Shown here: positions 46,721 through 56,180 of the stretch, piece after piece | Position numbering within the stretch: the stretch's first letter is position 1 | How the letters are laid out: each line of letters begins with the position of its first letter | Source of the DNA: Brachymonas sp049977365 | Lineage (GTDB): Bacteria > Pseudomonadota > Gammaproteobacteria > Burkholderiales > Burkholderiaceae_C | Length of the DNA: 64,000 nt | NCBI RefSeq assembly: GCF_049977365.1 | Contig: NZ_JBNGEN010000008.1 | Coordinates: forward strand, 1-64,000 | Reading direction: 5' to 3' | The notes under the pieces: generated by a model | Seen by the model: only the letters and a program-made list of their open reading frames with translations | The model's database searches: none | What the model was told of the DNA's origin: nothing | Position numbers and translations under genes: made by a program

Positions 46721-46747
46721 GAAAAAGCCGCCCCATGTGGGGCGGCT
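46721..46747 (-). terminator. Terminator downstream of the desaturase gene
   Basis: Perfect 9-bp stem AGCCGCCCC / GGGGCGGCT (46726-46734 and 46739-46747) with a 4-nt loop. On the minus strand the stem is followed by TTTTTC. It lies 26 bp after the desaturase stop. Confidence 0.85.
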
Positions 46748-46773
46748 CGGAATGCGTCGGGCGCGGAGCGGAA

Positions 46774-47901
46774 TCAGGCGGGAACCACCGTGGCGTCAAG
46801 GCGCGGAGTGCTGGTGGCCTGGCCGGCAAAGTCGGTCCAGCAGCGCTTCTCGAAACAGTAGAGCTTGCACTTGCGGGCCGTGTCGAAATACCACTTCCAC
46901 GAAAAGCGCTGCACCACGATGCGGCTGGGCAGCAGGTCTTCGAGACGCTGCTGTGCCTGCTGGAGGTGGTAGAGCGGAATGCTCATGTCCACGTGGTGCG
47001 CGGTGTGCTCCATGATGTGGTGCATGAGCGCACCGATGCGGAAGGGGAAGGTCAGGTGCACGGTGGTGGACACAAAGGGCGCTGCCTTGCCCCAGGCGGT
47101 TTTGTCCTTCTGCCAGCTCACCTTCTCGTGGGTGTGGTGCACATAGACCACGAAACCGATCATGGTGACCCAGAACAGGAAGGGAATCACGGCACCGAAG
47201 AGCACGGCCTGCCACACCGACTGCCCGAAGCCCCAGGCCAGCGCCACCACGGCCGCCAGCCACAGCACGGCAAAGGCCAGCACCAGCACGTTGTCCCAGA
47301 TGAACACGGAACGGCGCGTGGGCATGTGCTTGCGGCTGGGGAAGAATTCACGCTTCCACCAGATCTCGATCATGTAGTACAGCCCCGGAGCCCAGCCGCT
47401 GCGATAGAGCCGCTGCAGCAGGCGTCCCATGGGAGACAGGGCGTCATATTCCTCCTGCGTGAGCGGTTCCCACACGAAGTCCACCCCCTTGAGGCAGGTG
47501 TAGCCGTGGTGGATGACGTTGTGTCCCACATCCCACAGGCTGTAGGCGGTGAGCGAAGGCAGGAAGGCGATGCGTCCCAGCCACTTGTTGAGGGTGCGGT
47601 GGGGAGTGAGGCTCTGGTGGCAGGCGTCGTGCCCGATGATGAACAGACGCCCGGTCACAAAGCCTGCGGCCATGCCGCACAACAGCTGCAGCCACCAGGC
47701 ATCGAACAGCACGGCTCCAGCCACAAAGGCGGCAAAGAGCACATAGTCAAGCGCCATGAGCGCAAACGCATGCCAGCTGTCTCGCTGGGCAAAGGGCGCC
47801 GTCCAGGACCGGATCACCTTGCGGTGGGGAAGGGGCTGGTCGGGCGCAATGGGCTGCTGCGCAGGAGCAGCGGAATCAACTGCGGGAATCGAATCGTTCA
47901 T
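46774..47901 (-). CDS. Membrane fatty acid desaturase
   Basis: Di-iron membrane desaturase or hydroxylase that introduces a double bond in an acyl chain. 375 residues from ATG 47901. The three histidine boxes are present: GHDACHQS (HxxxH), VGHNVIHHGY (HxxHH) and MEHTAHHVDM (HxxHH). Hydrophobic pairs flank them (FALMALDYVLFAAFV; VLVLAFAVLWLAAVVAL; FLFWVTMIGFVVYVHHTHE). Regiospecificity and whether the substrate is lipid-bound are unknown. Monocistronic: own terminator, and a 363-bp gap upstream. Confidence 0.87.
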   Translation of the reverse strand: MNDSIPAVDSAAPAQQPIAPDQPLPHRKVIRSWTAPFAQRDSWHAFALMALDYVLFAAFVAGAVLFDAWWLQLLCGMAAGFVTGRLFIIGHDACHQSLTPHRTLNKWLGRIAFLPSLTAYSLWDVGHNVIHHGYTCLKGVDFVWEPLTQEEYDALSPMGRLLQRLYRSGWAPGLYYMIEIWWKREFFPSRKHMPTRRSVFIWDNVLVLAFAVLWLAAVVALAWGFGQSVWQAVLFGAVIPFLFWVTMIGFVVYVHHTHEKVSWQKDKTAWGKAAPFVSTTVHLTFPFRIGALMHHIMEHTAHHVDMSIPLYHLQQAQQRLEDLLPSRIVVQRFSWKWYFDTARKCKLYCFEKRCWTDFAGQATSTPRLDATVVPA

Positions 47902-48264
47902 CAACGTGCAAACACTCGCAAAGAGTCGGCGCAAGGAACTGCCATGCTGCGCCTTTTCATGTGATGGGTTCTGCAGACCCCCTCCGCCGCGGGCGGAAGG
48001 CTCCAGCAGAAACCGGCATCATCGTCATTCATTCTATGAACCGCGCAAGAGAAACACCAGCAAAATCATTAACCGCAACAAGGACTTGTGTCACAGTTGT
48101 ATCGCATTGCGCAGTGCTGTGCGAACGGGGCCACAGGCAAGGGCCTGCATGCTACCCGATGCCCGCCGTGCGGCACAGGACACACCACGGTGCCACCTGT
48201 GCCGCTGTAGCAATCGCACCACCGTGCGAAAGCCGCAGCAGGGCTCTACCGCCGTTTTCCGGGT
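47902..48264. other. Intergenic region upstream of the desaturase gene
   Basis: 363 bp between the desaturase start and the old yellow enzyme stop, both on the minus strand. A moderately AT-rich stretch near 48050-48110 is the likely desaturase promoter. GC-rich self-complementary sequence near 47985-48000 could be the enzyme gene's transcription end, but it lacks a T-run. No gene recognised. Confidence 0.45.
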
Positions 48265-49365
48265 TCAGGCGGCCAGCGGGGCGTAGTCGGTGTAGCCGTG
48301 CGCGCCGCCGCCATAGAGCGTGGCTGGATCAGGCCGGCGCAGGGCAGCGCCCTCGGCCAGACGGGCCACCACATCGGGATTGCCGATGAACGGCACCCCA
48401 AAGGCCACGGCCCGCGCGCGGCCGCTGGACACCGCAGCGGCCGCCGAATCGCCGGTGTAGCCGTCATTGGCCACATAGGCACCATGCCAGTAGGGCAGCA
48501 GGCGCTGCACGTCCACCATGGGCATGCCGGCTTCGGGCTGACCGAGCCCGGCCTGATGCTCGACCAGGTGCAGATACGCCAGACCCCGGGTGTCGAGCTG
48601 GGCCATGGCGTACGAGAAGGTGCGGAAGGGATCGCTGTCACGCATGCCGTTGAAGGGGTTGTTGGGCGACAGGCGCACCCCCACGCGGGAAGCGGGCCAT
48701 ACGGAAGTCACGGCATCGACCACGCGCAGCAGCAGGCGGGCCCGGTTCTGCACGGAGCCGCCATAGGCATCGGTGCGGCGGTTGGCCCCGTCGCGCAGGA
48801 ACTGGTCGAGCAGATAGCCGTTGGCCCCGTGGATTTCCACGCCATCGAAACCGGCATCCATGGCCAGCTGGGCGGCATGGCGGTATTCCTCGACCACGCC
48901 GTCGATTTCCTCCACGGTGAGCGCATGCGGAGTCTCGAAGGGCAGCTTGCCCCGAGGCGTATGCACCAGCCCCGGAATCGCCAGGGCGCTGGGAGCGACT
49001 GGCAGGCCCCCCCCAGGCTGGAGGCTCGAATGCGAGGCCCGCCCCACATGCCAGAGCTGCAGCACGATGAGACCGCCGCGCGCATGCACGGCCGAGGTGA
49101 TGCGCCGCCAGGCGCGGGACTGCGCCTCGGTATAGATGCCGGGGGTGCCGACGTAACCCTTGCCCCGGGGGCTGATCTGCACCCCCTCGCTGACGATGAG
49201 GCCGGCCGTGGCGCGCTGCTGGTAGTACGTGGCCATGAGCGGCGTGGGCATGTCCCCCTGCGCCGCGCGGCAGCGCGTGAGAGGAGCCATGACGATGCGG
49301 TTTCTCAGGGCCAGATCACCCAGATGGGTGGCGGTGTAGAGAGGGGAATGCAGAAAGGTGTTCAT
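48265..49365 (-). CDS. NADH:flavin oxidoreductase, old yellow enzyme family (NemA-like)
   Basis: FMN-dependent ene-reductase; the family reduces activated alkenes, N-ethylmaleimide and nitro compounds. 366 residues from ATG 49365. Motifs: RNRIVMAPLTRCRA, ATAGLIVSEGVQISP, QLWHVGRASH, and the catalytic/FMN block FDGVEIHGANGYLLDQFLRD. C-terminal phosphate-binding loop ARAVAFGVPFIGNPD. Complete. The substrate is not predictable. Its upstream neighbour on the same strand is pgk, 115 bp away. Confidence 0.92.
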   Translation of the reverse strand: MNTFLHSPLYTATHLGDLALRNRIVMAPLTRCRAAQGDMPTPLMATYYQQRATAGLIVSEGVQISPRGKGYVGTPGIYTEAQSRAWRRITSAVHARGGLIVLQLWHVGRASHSSLQPGGGLPVAPSALAIPGLVHTPRGKLPFETPHALTVEEIDGVVEEYRHAAQLAMDAGFDGVEIHGANGYLLDQFLRDGANRRTDAYGGSVQNRARLLLRVVDAVTSVWPASRVGVRLSPNNPFNGMRDSDPFRTFSYAMAQLDTRGLAYLHLVEHQAGLGQPEAGMPMVDVQRLLPYWHGAYVANDGYTGDSAAAAVSSGRARAVAFGVPFIGNPDVVARLAEGAALRRPDPATLYGGGAHGYTDYAPLAA

Positions 49366-49479
49366 GGGAACCAGTGTAGCCAGCCCCTGTTTTTCCCCGT
49401 CTGCTCCCTCCACAAAATCCTACTGCGATCAGGGGCACTGCGCCGGGCAGGCACCGCCCGCCCGGGGTCCCGTGCGCGC

Positions 49480-50685
49480 TCAGCCCTGGGCGCGCTTGCC
49501 CAGAATATCGAAGGCCGGCAGGGTCTTGCCTTCGAGCACTTCCAGGAAGGCGCCGCCGCCGGTGGAGATGTAGCCCACCTGCTGCTCGATGCCGTACTTG
49601 GCGATCGCGGCCAGGGTGTCGCCCCCACCTGCGATGCTGAAGGCCGGAGAGGCCGCAATGGCACGTGCCAGCGTTTCGGTACCATGCGAGAAGGGCTCGA
49701 ACTCGAACACGCCGACCGGGCCGTTCCAGACGATGGTGCCGGCCGACTGCAGCCGCTCTGCGAGCATCTGGGCGGTGCGGGGACCGATGTCGAGGATCAG
49801 GTCGTCCTCGGCCACGTCGTGGGCGTCCTTGATCTGGGCGGGAGCGTCGGCCTTGAATTCCTTGGCCACCACCACGTCGACGGGGATCGGCACTTCGGCG
49901 CCACGGGCCTTCATCTTGTCCATGACCTTGCGGGCGTCCTCCACCAGATCGGGCTCGGCCAGCGACTTGCCGATAGGCAGGCCCGCAGCGAGCATGAACG
50001 TGTTGGCGATGCCGCCCCCCACGATCAGGCCGTCGACCTTTTCGGCCAGGCTCTGCAGAATGGTGAGCTTGGTGCTGACCTTGCTGCCGGCCACAATGGC
50101 CACGAGCGGGCGCCGGGGATTGGCCAGTGCCTTGCTGATGGCATCCATTTCGGCCGCCAGCAGCGGACCGGCACAGGCGATGGGAGCGTGTTCGGCGATG
50201 CCGTAGGTCGTCCCCTCGGCGCGGTGGGAAGTACCGAAGGCGTCATGCACGAAGATGTCGCACAGACGGGCCAGCTTGTGGGCCAGCTCGGGCTTGTTTT
50301 TCTTCTCGCCCACATTCAGGCGGCAGTTTTCGAGCAGCACGACCTGCCCGGGCTGTACCTCGACGCCGTCGACCCAGTCGCTCACGAGGGGAACCTCGCG
50401 CCCCAGCAGCTCCGAAAGGCGCTGTGCCACGGGCGCCAGCGAATCCTGCGGCTGGAAGGCGCCTTCGGTGGGACGGCCGAGGTGGCTGGTGACCATGACG
50501 GCTGCGCCGCCGTCGAGCGCCATGCGGATGGCCGGCAGCGAGGCCCGGATGCGGGTATCCTCGGTGATGTGGCCTGCGTCATCCAGCGGCACGTTGAGGT
50601 CGGCGCGGATGAAGACGCGTTTGCCCTTGGCCTGGCCCTTGTCGCACAGGTCGGAGAAGCGGATGAATGGCTGCATGGCGGTCAT
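49480..50685 (-). CDS. pgk: Phosphoglycerate kinase
   Basis: Glycolytic ATP-forming kinase (1,3-bisphosphoglycerate to 3-phosphoglycerate). 401 residues. Signature RVFIRADLNVPLDDAG, SHLGRPTEG, hinge/adenine site AIVAGSKVSTKL, GGGIANTF, WNGPVGVFE and SIAGGGDTLAAI. ATG 50685 chosen; ATG 50676 is also possible. Complete. Divergent from the universal stress protein gene over 269 bp. Confidence 0.96.
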   Translation of the reverse strand: MTAMQPFIRFSDLCDKGQAKGKRVFIRADLNVPLDDAGHITEDTRIRASLPAIRMALDGGAAVMVTSHLGRPTEGAFQPQDSLAPVAQRLSELLGREVPLVSDWVDGVEVQPGQVVLLENCRLNVGEKKNKPELAHKLARLCDIFVHDAFGTSHRAEGTTYGIAEHAPIACAGPLLAAEMDAISKALANPRRPLVAIVAGSKVSTKLTILQSLAEKVDGLIVGGGIANTFMLAAGLPIGKSLAEPDLVEDARKVMDKMKARGAEVPIPVDVVVAKEFKADAPAQIKDAHDVAEDDLILDIGPRTAQMLAERLQSAGTIVWNGPVGVFEFEPFSHGTETLARAIAASPAFSIAGGGDTLAAIAKYGIEQQVGYISTGGGAFLEVLEGKTLPAFDILGKRAQG

Positions 50686-50954
50686 GGTCTGATGGGTGAT
50701 GATGAAAAAAAGAAAACGGAACCATTACGGCCCGATTATAGAAACCGCCCCTGACGGCCCGGTAACGGGTGCCATGCCCTGCACACGGCCGCCCTGCCCC
50801 TGTGTGCGGCCCTGCTGCCGCGACTGCCGGAGGACGCGAAGCCTTACGGTACCATGGAGGTCTCTGGCGGCGGCGCCGAAACAGGGCCCGGAGCGCACCG
50901 CGCTCGCCTCGTCTGCGGCGACATGCCTGCCCCTCTGCCACAAGGAACTTCACC

Positions 50955-51407
50955 GTGAACATCCTCATCCCCGTCGATGGCACCGAACTCTCGCTGCACG
51001 TGACCCGCTTTGCCCTGCGCCTGGCGCAGGAAGGGCTCAAGACCCGCATCATCCTGGCCAATGCCCAGGAACCGGCCTCGCTCTACGAGCGCCTGACCAG
51101 CCACGACGACGCCCGCATGCTCGCCGACATGACCCAGGAAACCGGCGAGGACATGATCGAATCGGCACGCCGGCTGGTGAACAACGCCGGACTGGTGCAC
51201 GAGTCGGTGGTCATCACGGGCGATCCGGCTGCGTCCATCATCGAACTGGCCCAGATCCATGCCTGCGACCTCATCGTGATGGGAACCCGTGCGCTGGGAG
51301 CCCTGCGCAGCGCCATCGAAGGCTCGGTGTCGCGCTCGGTGGTCGAAGGCGCCACGGTGCCCGTGCTCATCGTCAAGGCGCCCGACCCGATCCGCGACGA
51401 GGCCTGA
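50955..51407 (+). CDS. Universal stress protein, UspA family
   Basis: Small single-domain Usp of 150 residues with the N-terminal VNILIPVDGTELS and the C-terminal nucleotide-binding block LIVMGTRALGALRSAIEGSV followed by VPVLIVK, resembling the ATP-binding G-2x-G-9x-G(S/T) motif. GTG start at 50955 with AAGGAA 9 bp upstream decides the start. Such proteins aid survival under stress; a specific role is unknown. Ends before a bidirectional terminator. Confidence 0.9.
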   Translation: MNILIPVDGTELSLHVTRFALRLAQEGLKTRIILANAQEPASLYERLTSHDDARMLADMTQETGEDMIESARRLVNNAGLVHESVVITGDPAASIIELAQIHACDLIVMGTRALGALRSAIEGSVSRSVVEGATVPVLIVKAPDPIRDEA

Positions 51408-51503
51408 CTTTCCGCCTTCCTCCTGCCGCCCGGCTCCGGGCCGACAGCGGCCTCTGCAGAGGTGCACCACGGGTGTCATGCAGGGGCAGACCATGGACAT
51501 GGA

Positions 51504-51542
51504 CATGAAAAAACCGGCTGCCAGTGCGCCGGTTTTTTCATG
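51504..51542. terminator. Bidirectional terminator between usp and the amino-acid binding protein gene
   Basis: Perfect 15-bp arms: CATGAAAAAACCGGC (51504-51518) and its complement (51528-51542) around a 9-nt loop. The A-run on one side and T-run on the other allow termination of the convergent genes in both directions. Confidence 0.88.
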
Positions 51543-51684
51543 CGTGCATACAGTTCAGCATGCGGCAAGGGGCAGCGCAGGCTGCACAGCGAGGTGTCGA
51601 AGCCTGTGCAGGGGGCACCATGCGCCCTGCACTGCTCGCCCCCTGCGCGTGCCGCCGCGCCCCAGGTGCCGCGGGTACCATACC

Positions 51685-52863
51685 TTACATTTCGGTGCGC
51701 TTGCCGTCCTTGTAGGTGTAGAGCGTGACGGCGGGCTTCTGGAGCTCGCCCTTGTCGGTGAAGCTGATGTCTCCGACCAGTCCCTTGAAGTGGATCGCCG
51801 CCAGCTTGGGCAGGTACACCTTGGGATCGGTGGAGTTGGCATCCTTCATGGCCTGCACCAGCACGCGGGTGGCATCGTAGGCATACGGGCTGTAGATCTG
51901 GAACTGGCCGTTGTACTTGGCGTTGTACTTCTTGAGCCAGTCTGCACCCCCGTTCATCTTCTGCACCGAAGCCCCGCCTGTGGCGCAGGTCACGTTGGCC
52001 ACGGTCTTGGCATTGCCGGCCAGGGTAGGCAGCTTCTCGGTACAGATGGCATCGCCCCCGAAGAGCTTGACGTTGGTCATGCCGAGCTGCTCCATCTGGC
52101 GCAGCATGGGGCCGGCCTGTGCGTCGAGCCCGCCGTAGAAGATGGCGTCGGGGTTCTTGGCCTTGATGGCAGTGAGAATGGCCATGAAGTCGGTGGCCTT
52201 GTCGTTGGTGAACTGCGCATCCAGCACCTGGATGCCGTCCTTGGCAGCGGTTTCCTTGAACACGGCAGCCAGGCCCTGCCCCAGCGCCGTGCGGTCGTCG
52301 ACGATCACGGCCGTCTTGACCCCGCTCTTGGCGGCATGGTCCACCACGCTGGCACCCAGCTGGTTGTCGTTGGCGATCATGCGGAACACGTTCCTGTAGC
52401 CCGGCTTGGTCAGGTCGGGGTTGGTGGCGGAAGCCGTCACCATGGGAATTCCGCACTTGTTGTAGACAGTGGAGGCGGGAATAGAGGTGCCGGACTGCAG
52501 GTGTCCCACCACGGCCACGACCTTGGCGTCGCACATCTTCTGAGCCACGGCGGTGGCCTGCTTGGGATCGCCGGCATCGTCCTCGGCCATGAGCTTGAAC
52601 TGCACAGGCTTGCCGCCGATCACGGGATGCTCGGCATTGATCTCGTCGAGTGCCAGACGAACGCCGTTTTCGACATCCTTGCCGATGTGGGCAATGCCGC
52701 CGGAGATCGGACCAACGGTGCCGAACAGCACCTCATTGCCTCCTGCCGCTGCGGCAGAGCTGCCGCCTTGCGGACCGGAGCCCTTGGAACAGCCGGCCAG
52801 GGCTCCCAAAGCGGCCATGGCCACGACGCCGAGTGTCCAGCGCAGAGTGCGACGATTGTGCAT
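51685..52863 (-). CDS. Branched-chain amino acid ABC transporter substrate-binding lipoprotein (LivK-like)
   Basis: Periplasmic binding protein of the Leu/Ile/Val family. 392 residues from ATG 52863 with AAGGAG 7 bp upstream. The signal ends in LGALAGC (lipobox), unusual for E. coli LivK but common in other Proteobacteria. The mature part has the fold motifs FGTVGPISGGIAHIGKDVEN, VVGHLQSGTSIPAS and RTALGQGLAAVFK. The permease and ATPase genes (livHMGF) are not next to it. Ligand specificity is inferred only from family and the neighbouring AzlCD exporter. Confidence 0.88.
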   Translation of the reverse strand: MHNRRTLRWTLGVVAMAALGALAGCSKGSGPQGGSSAAAAGGNEVLFGTVGPISGGIAHIGKDVENGVRLALDEINAEHPVIGGKPVQFKLMAEDDAGDPKQATAVAQKMCDAKVVAVVGHLQSGTSIPASTVYNKCGIPMVTASATNPDLTKPGYRNVFRMIANDNQLGASVVDHAAKSGVKTAVIVDDRTALGQGLAAVFKETAAKDGIQVLDAQFTNDKATDFMAILTAIKAKNPDAIFYGGLDAQAGPMLRQMEQLGMTNVKLFGGDAICTEKLPTLAGNAKTVANVTCATGGASVQKMNGGADWLKKYNAKYNGQFQIYSPYAYDATRVLVQAMKDANSTDPKVYLPKLAAIHFKGLVGDISFTDKGELQKPAVTLYTYKDGKRTEM

Positions 52864-53070
52864 GAATGACTCCTTTTCCTTGATGTTCGGGGACGAAGCC
52901 CTCTGCCGCGCTTCGCCGCAGTTCGGCATTCCGAACACAGGGTGGCAGGCAGGGAGCAGGATCAGTCTGTCAGTGTAATGCAAGGATTGTGCCCTGACCA
53001 GTGCCGGGAACCCTTCCGCAGCCTCCCTGCCCACTCCGGCTGCCGGGCTGCCGGCTTCCTCTTGCCTCCC

Positions 53071-53430
53071 TTACCAGCCCAGTGCCAGATGCAGGGGCAG
53101 GTACACGGCCATGCCGGCCACGATGGTGCCCATGACGCTGTGCCGGTGCAGATACCATGCCACCCCCGCCAGGGCACCAAAGATGCGTGCATCGTTCCAG
53201 ACCGTGAAGTGCCCGTGGGTCAGCAGAATCTCCGGGCCCAGCACCGCGGCCAGCGCTGCCACCGGCGCATAGCGCAGGCCCCGCCGGAACCACAGGGGCA
53301 GGTGCAGAGGCCGCGACGAGAGAAAGAACAGGCTGCGCGACACCACGGTGATCACCGTCATGCCCAGAATGATGACGAGCGTGAGCCAGTCGGTCTGGCC
53401 GGGCACGGGCAGCAGGTGCGCAGCGGTCAT
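53071..53430 (-). CDS. AzlD family branched-chain amino acid exporter small subunit
   Basis: 119 residues, three to four membrane helices (LVIILGMTVITVVSRSLFF, YAPVAALAAVLGPEIL, IVAGMAVYLPLHLALGW). The R-S-L-F-F and RYAPVAALAA motifs are typical of AzlD. Its ATG overlaps the azlC stop by 4 bp (53427-53430), so the two subunits are coupled; AzlC and AzlD together export branched-chain amino acids or related compounds. Confidence 0.9.
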   Translation of the reverse strand: MTAAHLLPVPGQTDWLTLVIILGMTVITVVSRSLFFLSSRPLHLPLWFRRGLRYAPVAALAAVLGPEILLTHGHFTVWNDARIFGALAGVAWYLHRHSVMGTIVAGMAVYLPLHLALGW

Positions 53431-54266
53431 GGCTGGCGCTCCAGGGCGGCCTCGCGGGCTTCGCGCTCCTCGGTGGCCTGCCGCAGCACGGTGTATTCGA
53501 GCGCCACGCACAGGGCCACAGCCACCAGAATGCCGGCCACCAGATTGAGCCGCAGCGGCAGCGCAGCCGTGAGCACCGCCACGCCGGCAGCCAGCACGGC
53601 TGCGAGCACCCGCATGCGGCTGTCGAGCATGGCGCAGGCCACACCCAGCACAGCGAGCGTGCCCGCAAATCCCAGCCCCCACGACAGCGGAAAGAACTGC
53701 GCGGCCAGCACGCCCGTCAGGCAGGACACGCACCAGTTGACATAGTTGCTCACCGTGCTTCCCATGTACCAGGCCACCCGCTCGCCACGCCCGGCCGGGT
53801 CGGACACGGCATGGGGGTAGCGCTGCACGAAGAGCACATAATTCACATCGCCCGACAGGTAGCCAAACAGCATGCGCTCCCGAAACGGCAGGTGGATGGC
53901 GTAGTCGCGCAGATGGGCGCTGAACACCACAAAGCGCAGATTGACGCAGAAGGCCGCCGCCAGCACCACCCACACCGGTGCCCCGGCGGCAATGAGTGGC
54001 AGGGCCGCGAGCTGTGCCGTGCCCGCAAACACGAGCAGCGTCATGAGCACGCCCTCGACGAGACTCAGTCCCGAATTGGTCATGGCCACCCCGGTCATCA
54101 GCCCCCAGGCGGCAATGCCGAGCCACACGGGCAGATAGTCACGTGCGCCCTGCCGAAAGGCGGCCTGCCGCCACATGGCAGGCGAAAGCACCACGGGTTC
54201 GAGCTGCCAGTCCCGCGCGGGAATCGCCTCGCGGGCATGGTCCACGCAGGGCACAGAGGCCGACAT
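53427..54266 (-). CDS. AzlC family branched-chain amino acid exporter large subunit
   Basis: 279 residues from ATG 54266. After a 40-residue N-terminal extension come the AzlC motifs DYLPVWLGIAAWGLMTGVAM, LVFAGTAQLAALPLIAAGAP and NLRFVVFSAHLRDY. About five to seven membrane helices. Start codon is 7 bp upstream of the fmt stop region on the same strand, suggesting cotranscription with fmt. Complete. Confidence 0.9.
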   Translation of the reverse strand: MSASVPCVDHAREAIPARDWQLEPVVLSPAMWRQAAFRQGARDYLPVWLGIAAWGLMTGVAMTNSGLSLVEGVLMTLLVFAGTAQLAALPLIAAGAPVWVVLAAAFCVNLRFVVFSAHLRDYAIHLPFRERMLFGYLSGDVNYVLFVQRYPHAVSDPAGRGERVAWYMGSTVSNYVNWCVSCLTGVLAAQFFPLSWGLGFAGTLAVLGVACAMLDSRMRVLAAVLAAGVAVLTAALPLRLNLVAGILVAVALCVALEYTVLRQATEEREAREAALERQP

Positions 54267-54273
54267 GATGCAC

Positions 54274-55308
54274 TCAGCTCCGCCCGGCGGGCTGGGCCGG
54301 CGCCGGTTCCCGATGGCCGCCCAGCAGCGTGCCCACCGGCAGGGCCACCCCCCGCAGCCAGTCCGCCGCCGGGAGCCGCTTGCCCCCGGCACGCTGCAGC
54401 TGCGTCAGGCACAGGGCACTGCGGGGCTCCTGCCCGCCGCACGCCACATGGATGCCCTGGGCATCGATGGCCAGCACCTGGCCGCACTGCACACCGGCCG
54501 GCACCGGCACGGCAGAGCGCTCGGCTCCCCAGATCTTGACGATTTCCTCTGCATGCCCATGTCCCAGCGGCATCGTGGTCGACGCGCCTGGAAAGGGGCA
54601 GAACGCCCGCACCCGGCGCCCAAGGGCAGCTGCCGGCAGATTCCAGTCGACCGGAGCCTCGCTCTTCTCGATCTTGTGCGCATAGGTCACGCCGGCCTCC
54701 GGCTGGGGCACTCGTGCAAGAGCCTCGCCCCGGGCCAGCTGCTTCAGCAGGGCGACGATCTCCTGCCCCCCCAGCACAGCCAGCCGGTCGTGGAGACTGG
54801 CCGTCGTGTCATCGTCCGCAATCGATACGCGCGCCACACGCAGCATGTCGCCGGTATCCAGGCCCGCATCCATCTGCATGAGGGTGATGCCCGTCTCCGC
54901 ATCCCCGGCCTCGATGGCACGGTGAATGGGCGCCGCGCCGCGCCAGCGCGGCAGCAGGCTGGCATGGATGTTGAGGCAGCCCAGCCGCGGCAGGTCGAGC
55001 ACCCACTGCGGCAGGATGAGCCCATAGGCCGCCACCACCATCACATCGGGCTGAACCGCCTGCAGCGCATCCCGCGCCGCAGCCGCTTCGTCGGGCCAGC
55101 GGCCATCGAGGCGCAGGCTGCGGGGCTGGAGGACTTCAATGCCATGGGCCAGCGCGGTGCGCTTGACGGGCGAGGCCTGCAGCTTCATGCCACGGCCGGC
55201 CGGCCGATCGGGCTGGGTCAGCACCAGAGGCACGGCGTGCCCGGCCTGCAGAATGGCATCGAGCGCCACCTGGGCAAATTCCGGCGTGCCGGCAAACACC
55301 ACCTTCAT
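54274..55308 (-). CDS. fmt: Methionyl-tRNA formyltransferase
   Basis: Formylates initiator Met-tRNA with 10-formyl-THF. 344 residues from ATG 55308 (MKVVFAGTPEFAQVAL). Formyltransferase signature CLNIHASLLPRWRGAAPIHRAI and GDAETGITLMQMDAGLDTGDM, then the C-terminal tRNA-binding domain. Follows def by 31 bp; def-fmt is the usual pair. Complete. Confidence 0.95.
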   Translation of the reverse strand: MKVVFAGTPEFAQVALDAILQAGHAVPLVLTQPDRPAGRGMKLQASPVKRTALAHGIEVLQPRSLRLDGRWPDEAAAARDALQAVQPDVMVVAAYGLILPQWVLDLPRLGCLNIHASLLPRWRGAAPIHRAIEAGDAETGITLMQMDAGLDTGDMLRVARVSIADDDTTASLHDRLAVLGGQEIVALLKQLARGEALARVPQPEAGVTYAHKIEKSEAPVDWNLPAAALGRRVRAFCPFPGASTTMPLGHGHAEEIVKIWGAERSAVPVPAGVQCGQVLAIDAQGIHVACGGQEPRSALCLTQLQRAGGKRLPAADWLRGVALPVGTLLGGHREPAPAQPAGRS

Positions 55309-55339
55309 CTTGGGATTCCTTGTCGTGTCGATGCGCCGC

Positions 55340-55879
55340 TCAGCGGGCCTCGGTGGCCACATGCGCCTGTTCGCGGGCCAGCTCGCGCTGGGCCTTGACC
55401 ATCTTGCTCTTGATGCGGGTGCGCTTGAGTGGACTGAGGTATTCCACGAAGACCTTGCCCCTGAGGTGATCCATCTCGTGCTGCAGACACACCGCCAGCA
55501 GACCCTCGGCCTCGATCACGCGGCTCTGGCCGTGCCGGTCCAGCGCCTTGACATGCACCTGCGCAGCCCGCTCGACCCCGTCGTACACGCCCGGCACGGA
55601 CAGGCAGCCTTCCTCGCCCTTGAGGCGCTCCTCGCTCATCCAGACCACTTCGGGGTTGATGACCACGAGCGGCTGGTTGCGCTCCTCGGACACATCGATC
55701 ACCACAAGCTGCTCGTGATGGTCGACCTGGGTCGCCGCCAGGCCCACCCCGCGGGCGTCGTACATGGTCTCGAACATGTCGTCGATCACGCGGTGCAGGC
55801 GTTCGTCGAACGCCGTGACCGGCTTGGCGACCGTGTGCAGGCGGGAATCCGGATAGACGAGAATGGGGAGCTTGGCCAT
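55340..55879 (-). CDS. def: Peptide deformylase
   Basis: Fe(II)/Zn enzyme that removes formyl from nascent N-terminal Met. 179 residues. The three motifs are intact: GVGLAATQ, EEGCLSVPG (metal Cys) and LQHEMDHLRGKVF (metal HExxH). Start ATG 55879 (MAKLPILVYPDSRL). Divergent from the LysM gene over about 300 bp. Confidence 0.96.
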   Translation of the reverse strand: MAKLPILVYPDSRLHTVAKPVTAFDERLHRVIDDMFETMYDARGVGLAATQVDHHEQLVVIDVSEERNQPLVVINPEVVWMSEERLKGEEGCLSVPGVYDGVERAAQVHVKALDRHGQSRVIEAEGLLAVCLQHEMDHLRGKVFVEYLSPLKRTRIKSKMVKAQRELAREQAHVATEAR

Positions 55880-56180
55880 GAATGAAAATGCAGAAACTGA
55901 AAAGAAAACACCCGTCGCGCTGCAGCAGACGGCAGCCAACGGTGCGGGCGCGTAGCCTCTCTGGCAGCAACTGACAGAGACAGCCACCACCACATGCCCC
56001 AGGTGGGGCCATGCCCGTATTTTCCCCGTTTTGGCAAAGTCGTGGCGCGAAGAGAACAAATGCACGCGCAGGTCCCGGCAGAACCCGCCAATCCGCCGGC
56101 CCTGTTACCCGATGCAAGTATTGTGAGATATGCTTTGGAGGCTTGTTGTCTTTTCTCCTACAAACCATCGGCTGCACATC
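55880..56180. other. Divergent intergenic region between def and the LysM protein gene
   Basis: 301 bp holding promoters for def-fmt-azlC-azlD (minus) and LysM-dprA (plus). Modestly AT-rich near 56110-56160 (GTATTGTGAGATATGC), likely part of the plus-strand promoter. No hairpin or regulatory motif I can name. Confidence 0.45.

Noticed and set aside
48298..50754. Plus-strand frame of about 818 codons spanning the old yellow enzyme and pgk genes
   Set aside because: Antisense shadow; two well-conserved enzymes are encoded on the other strand.
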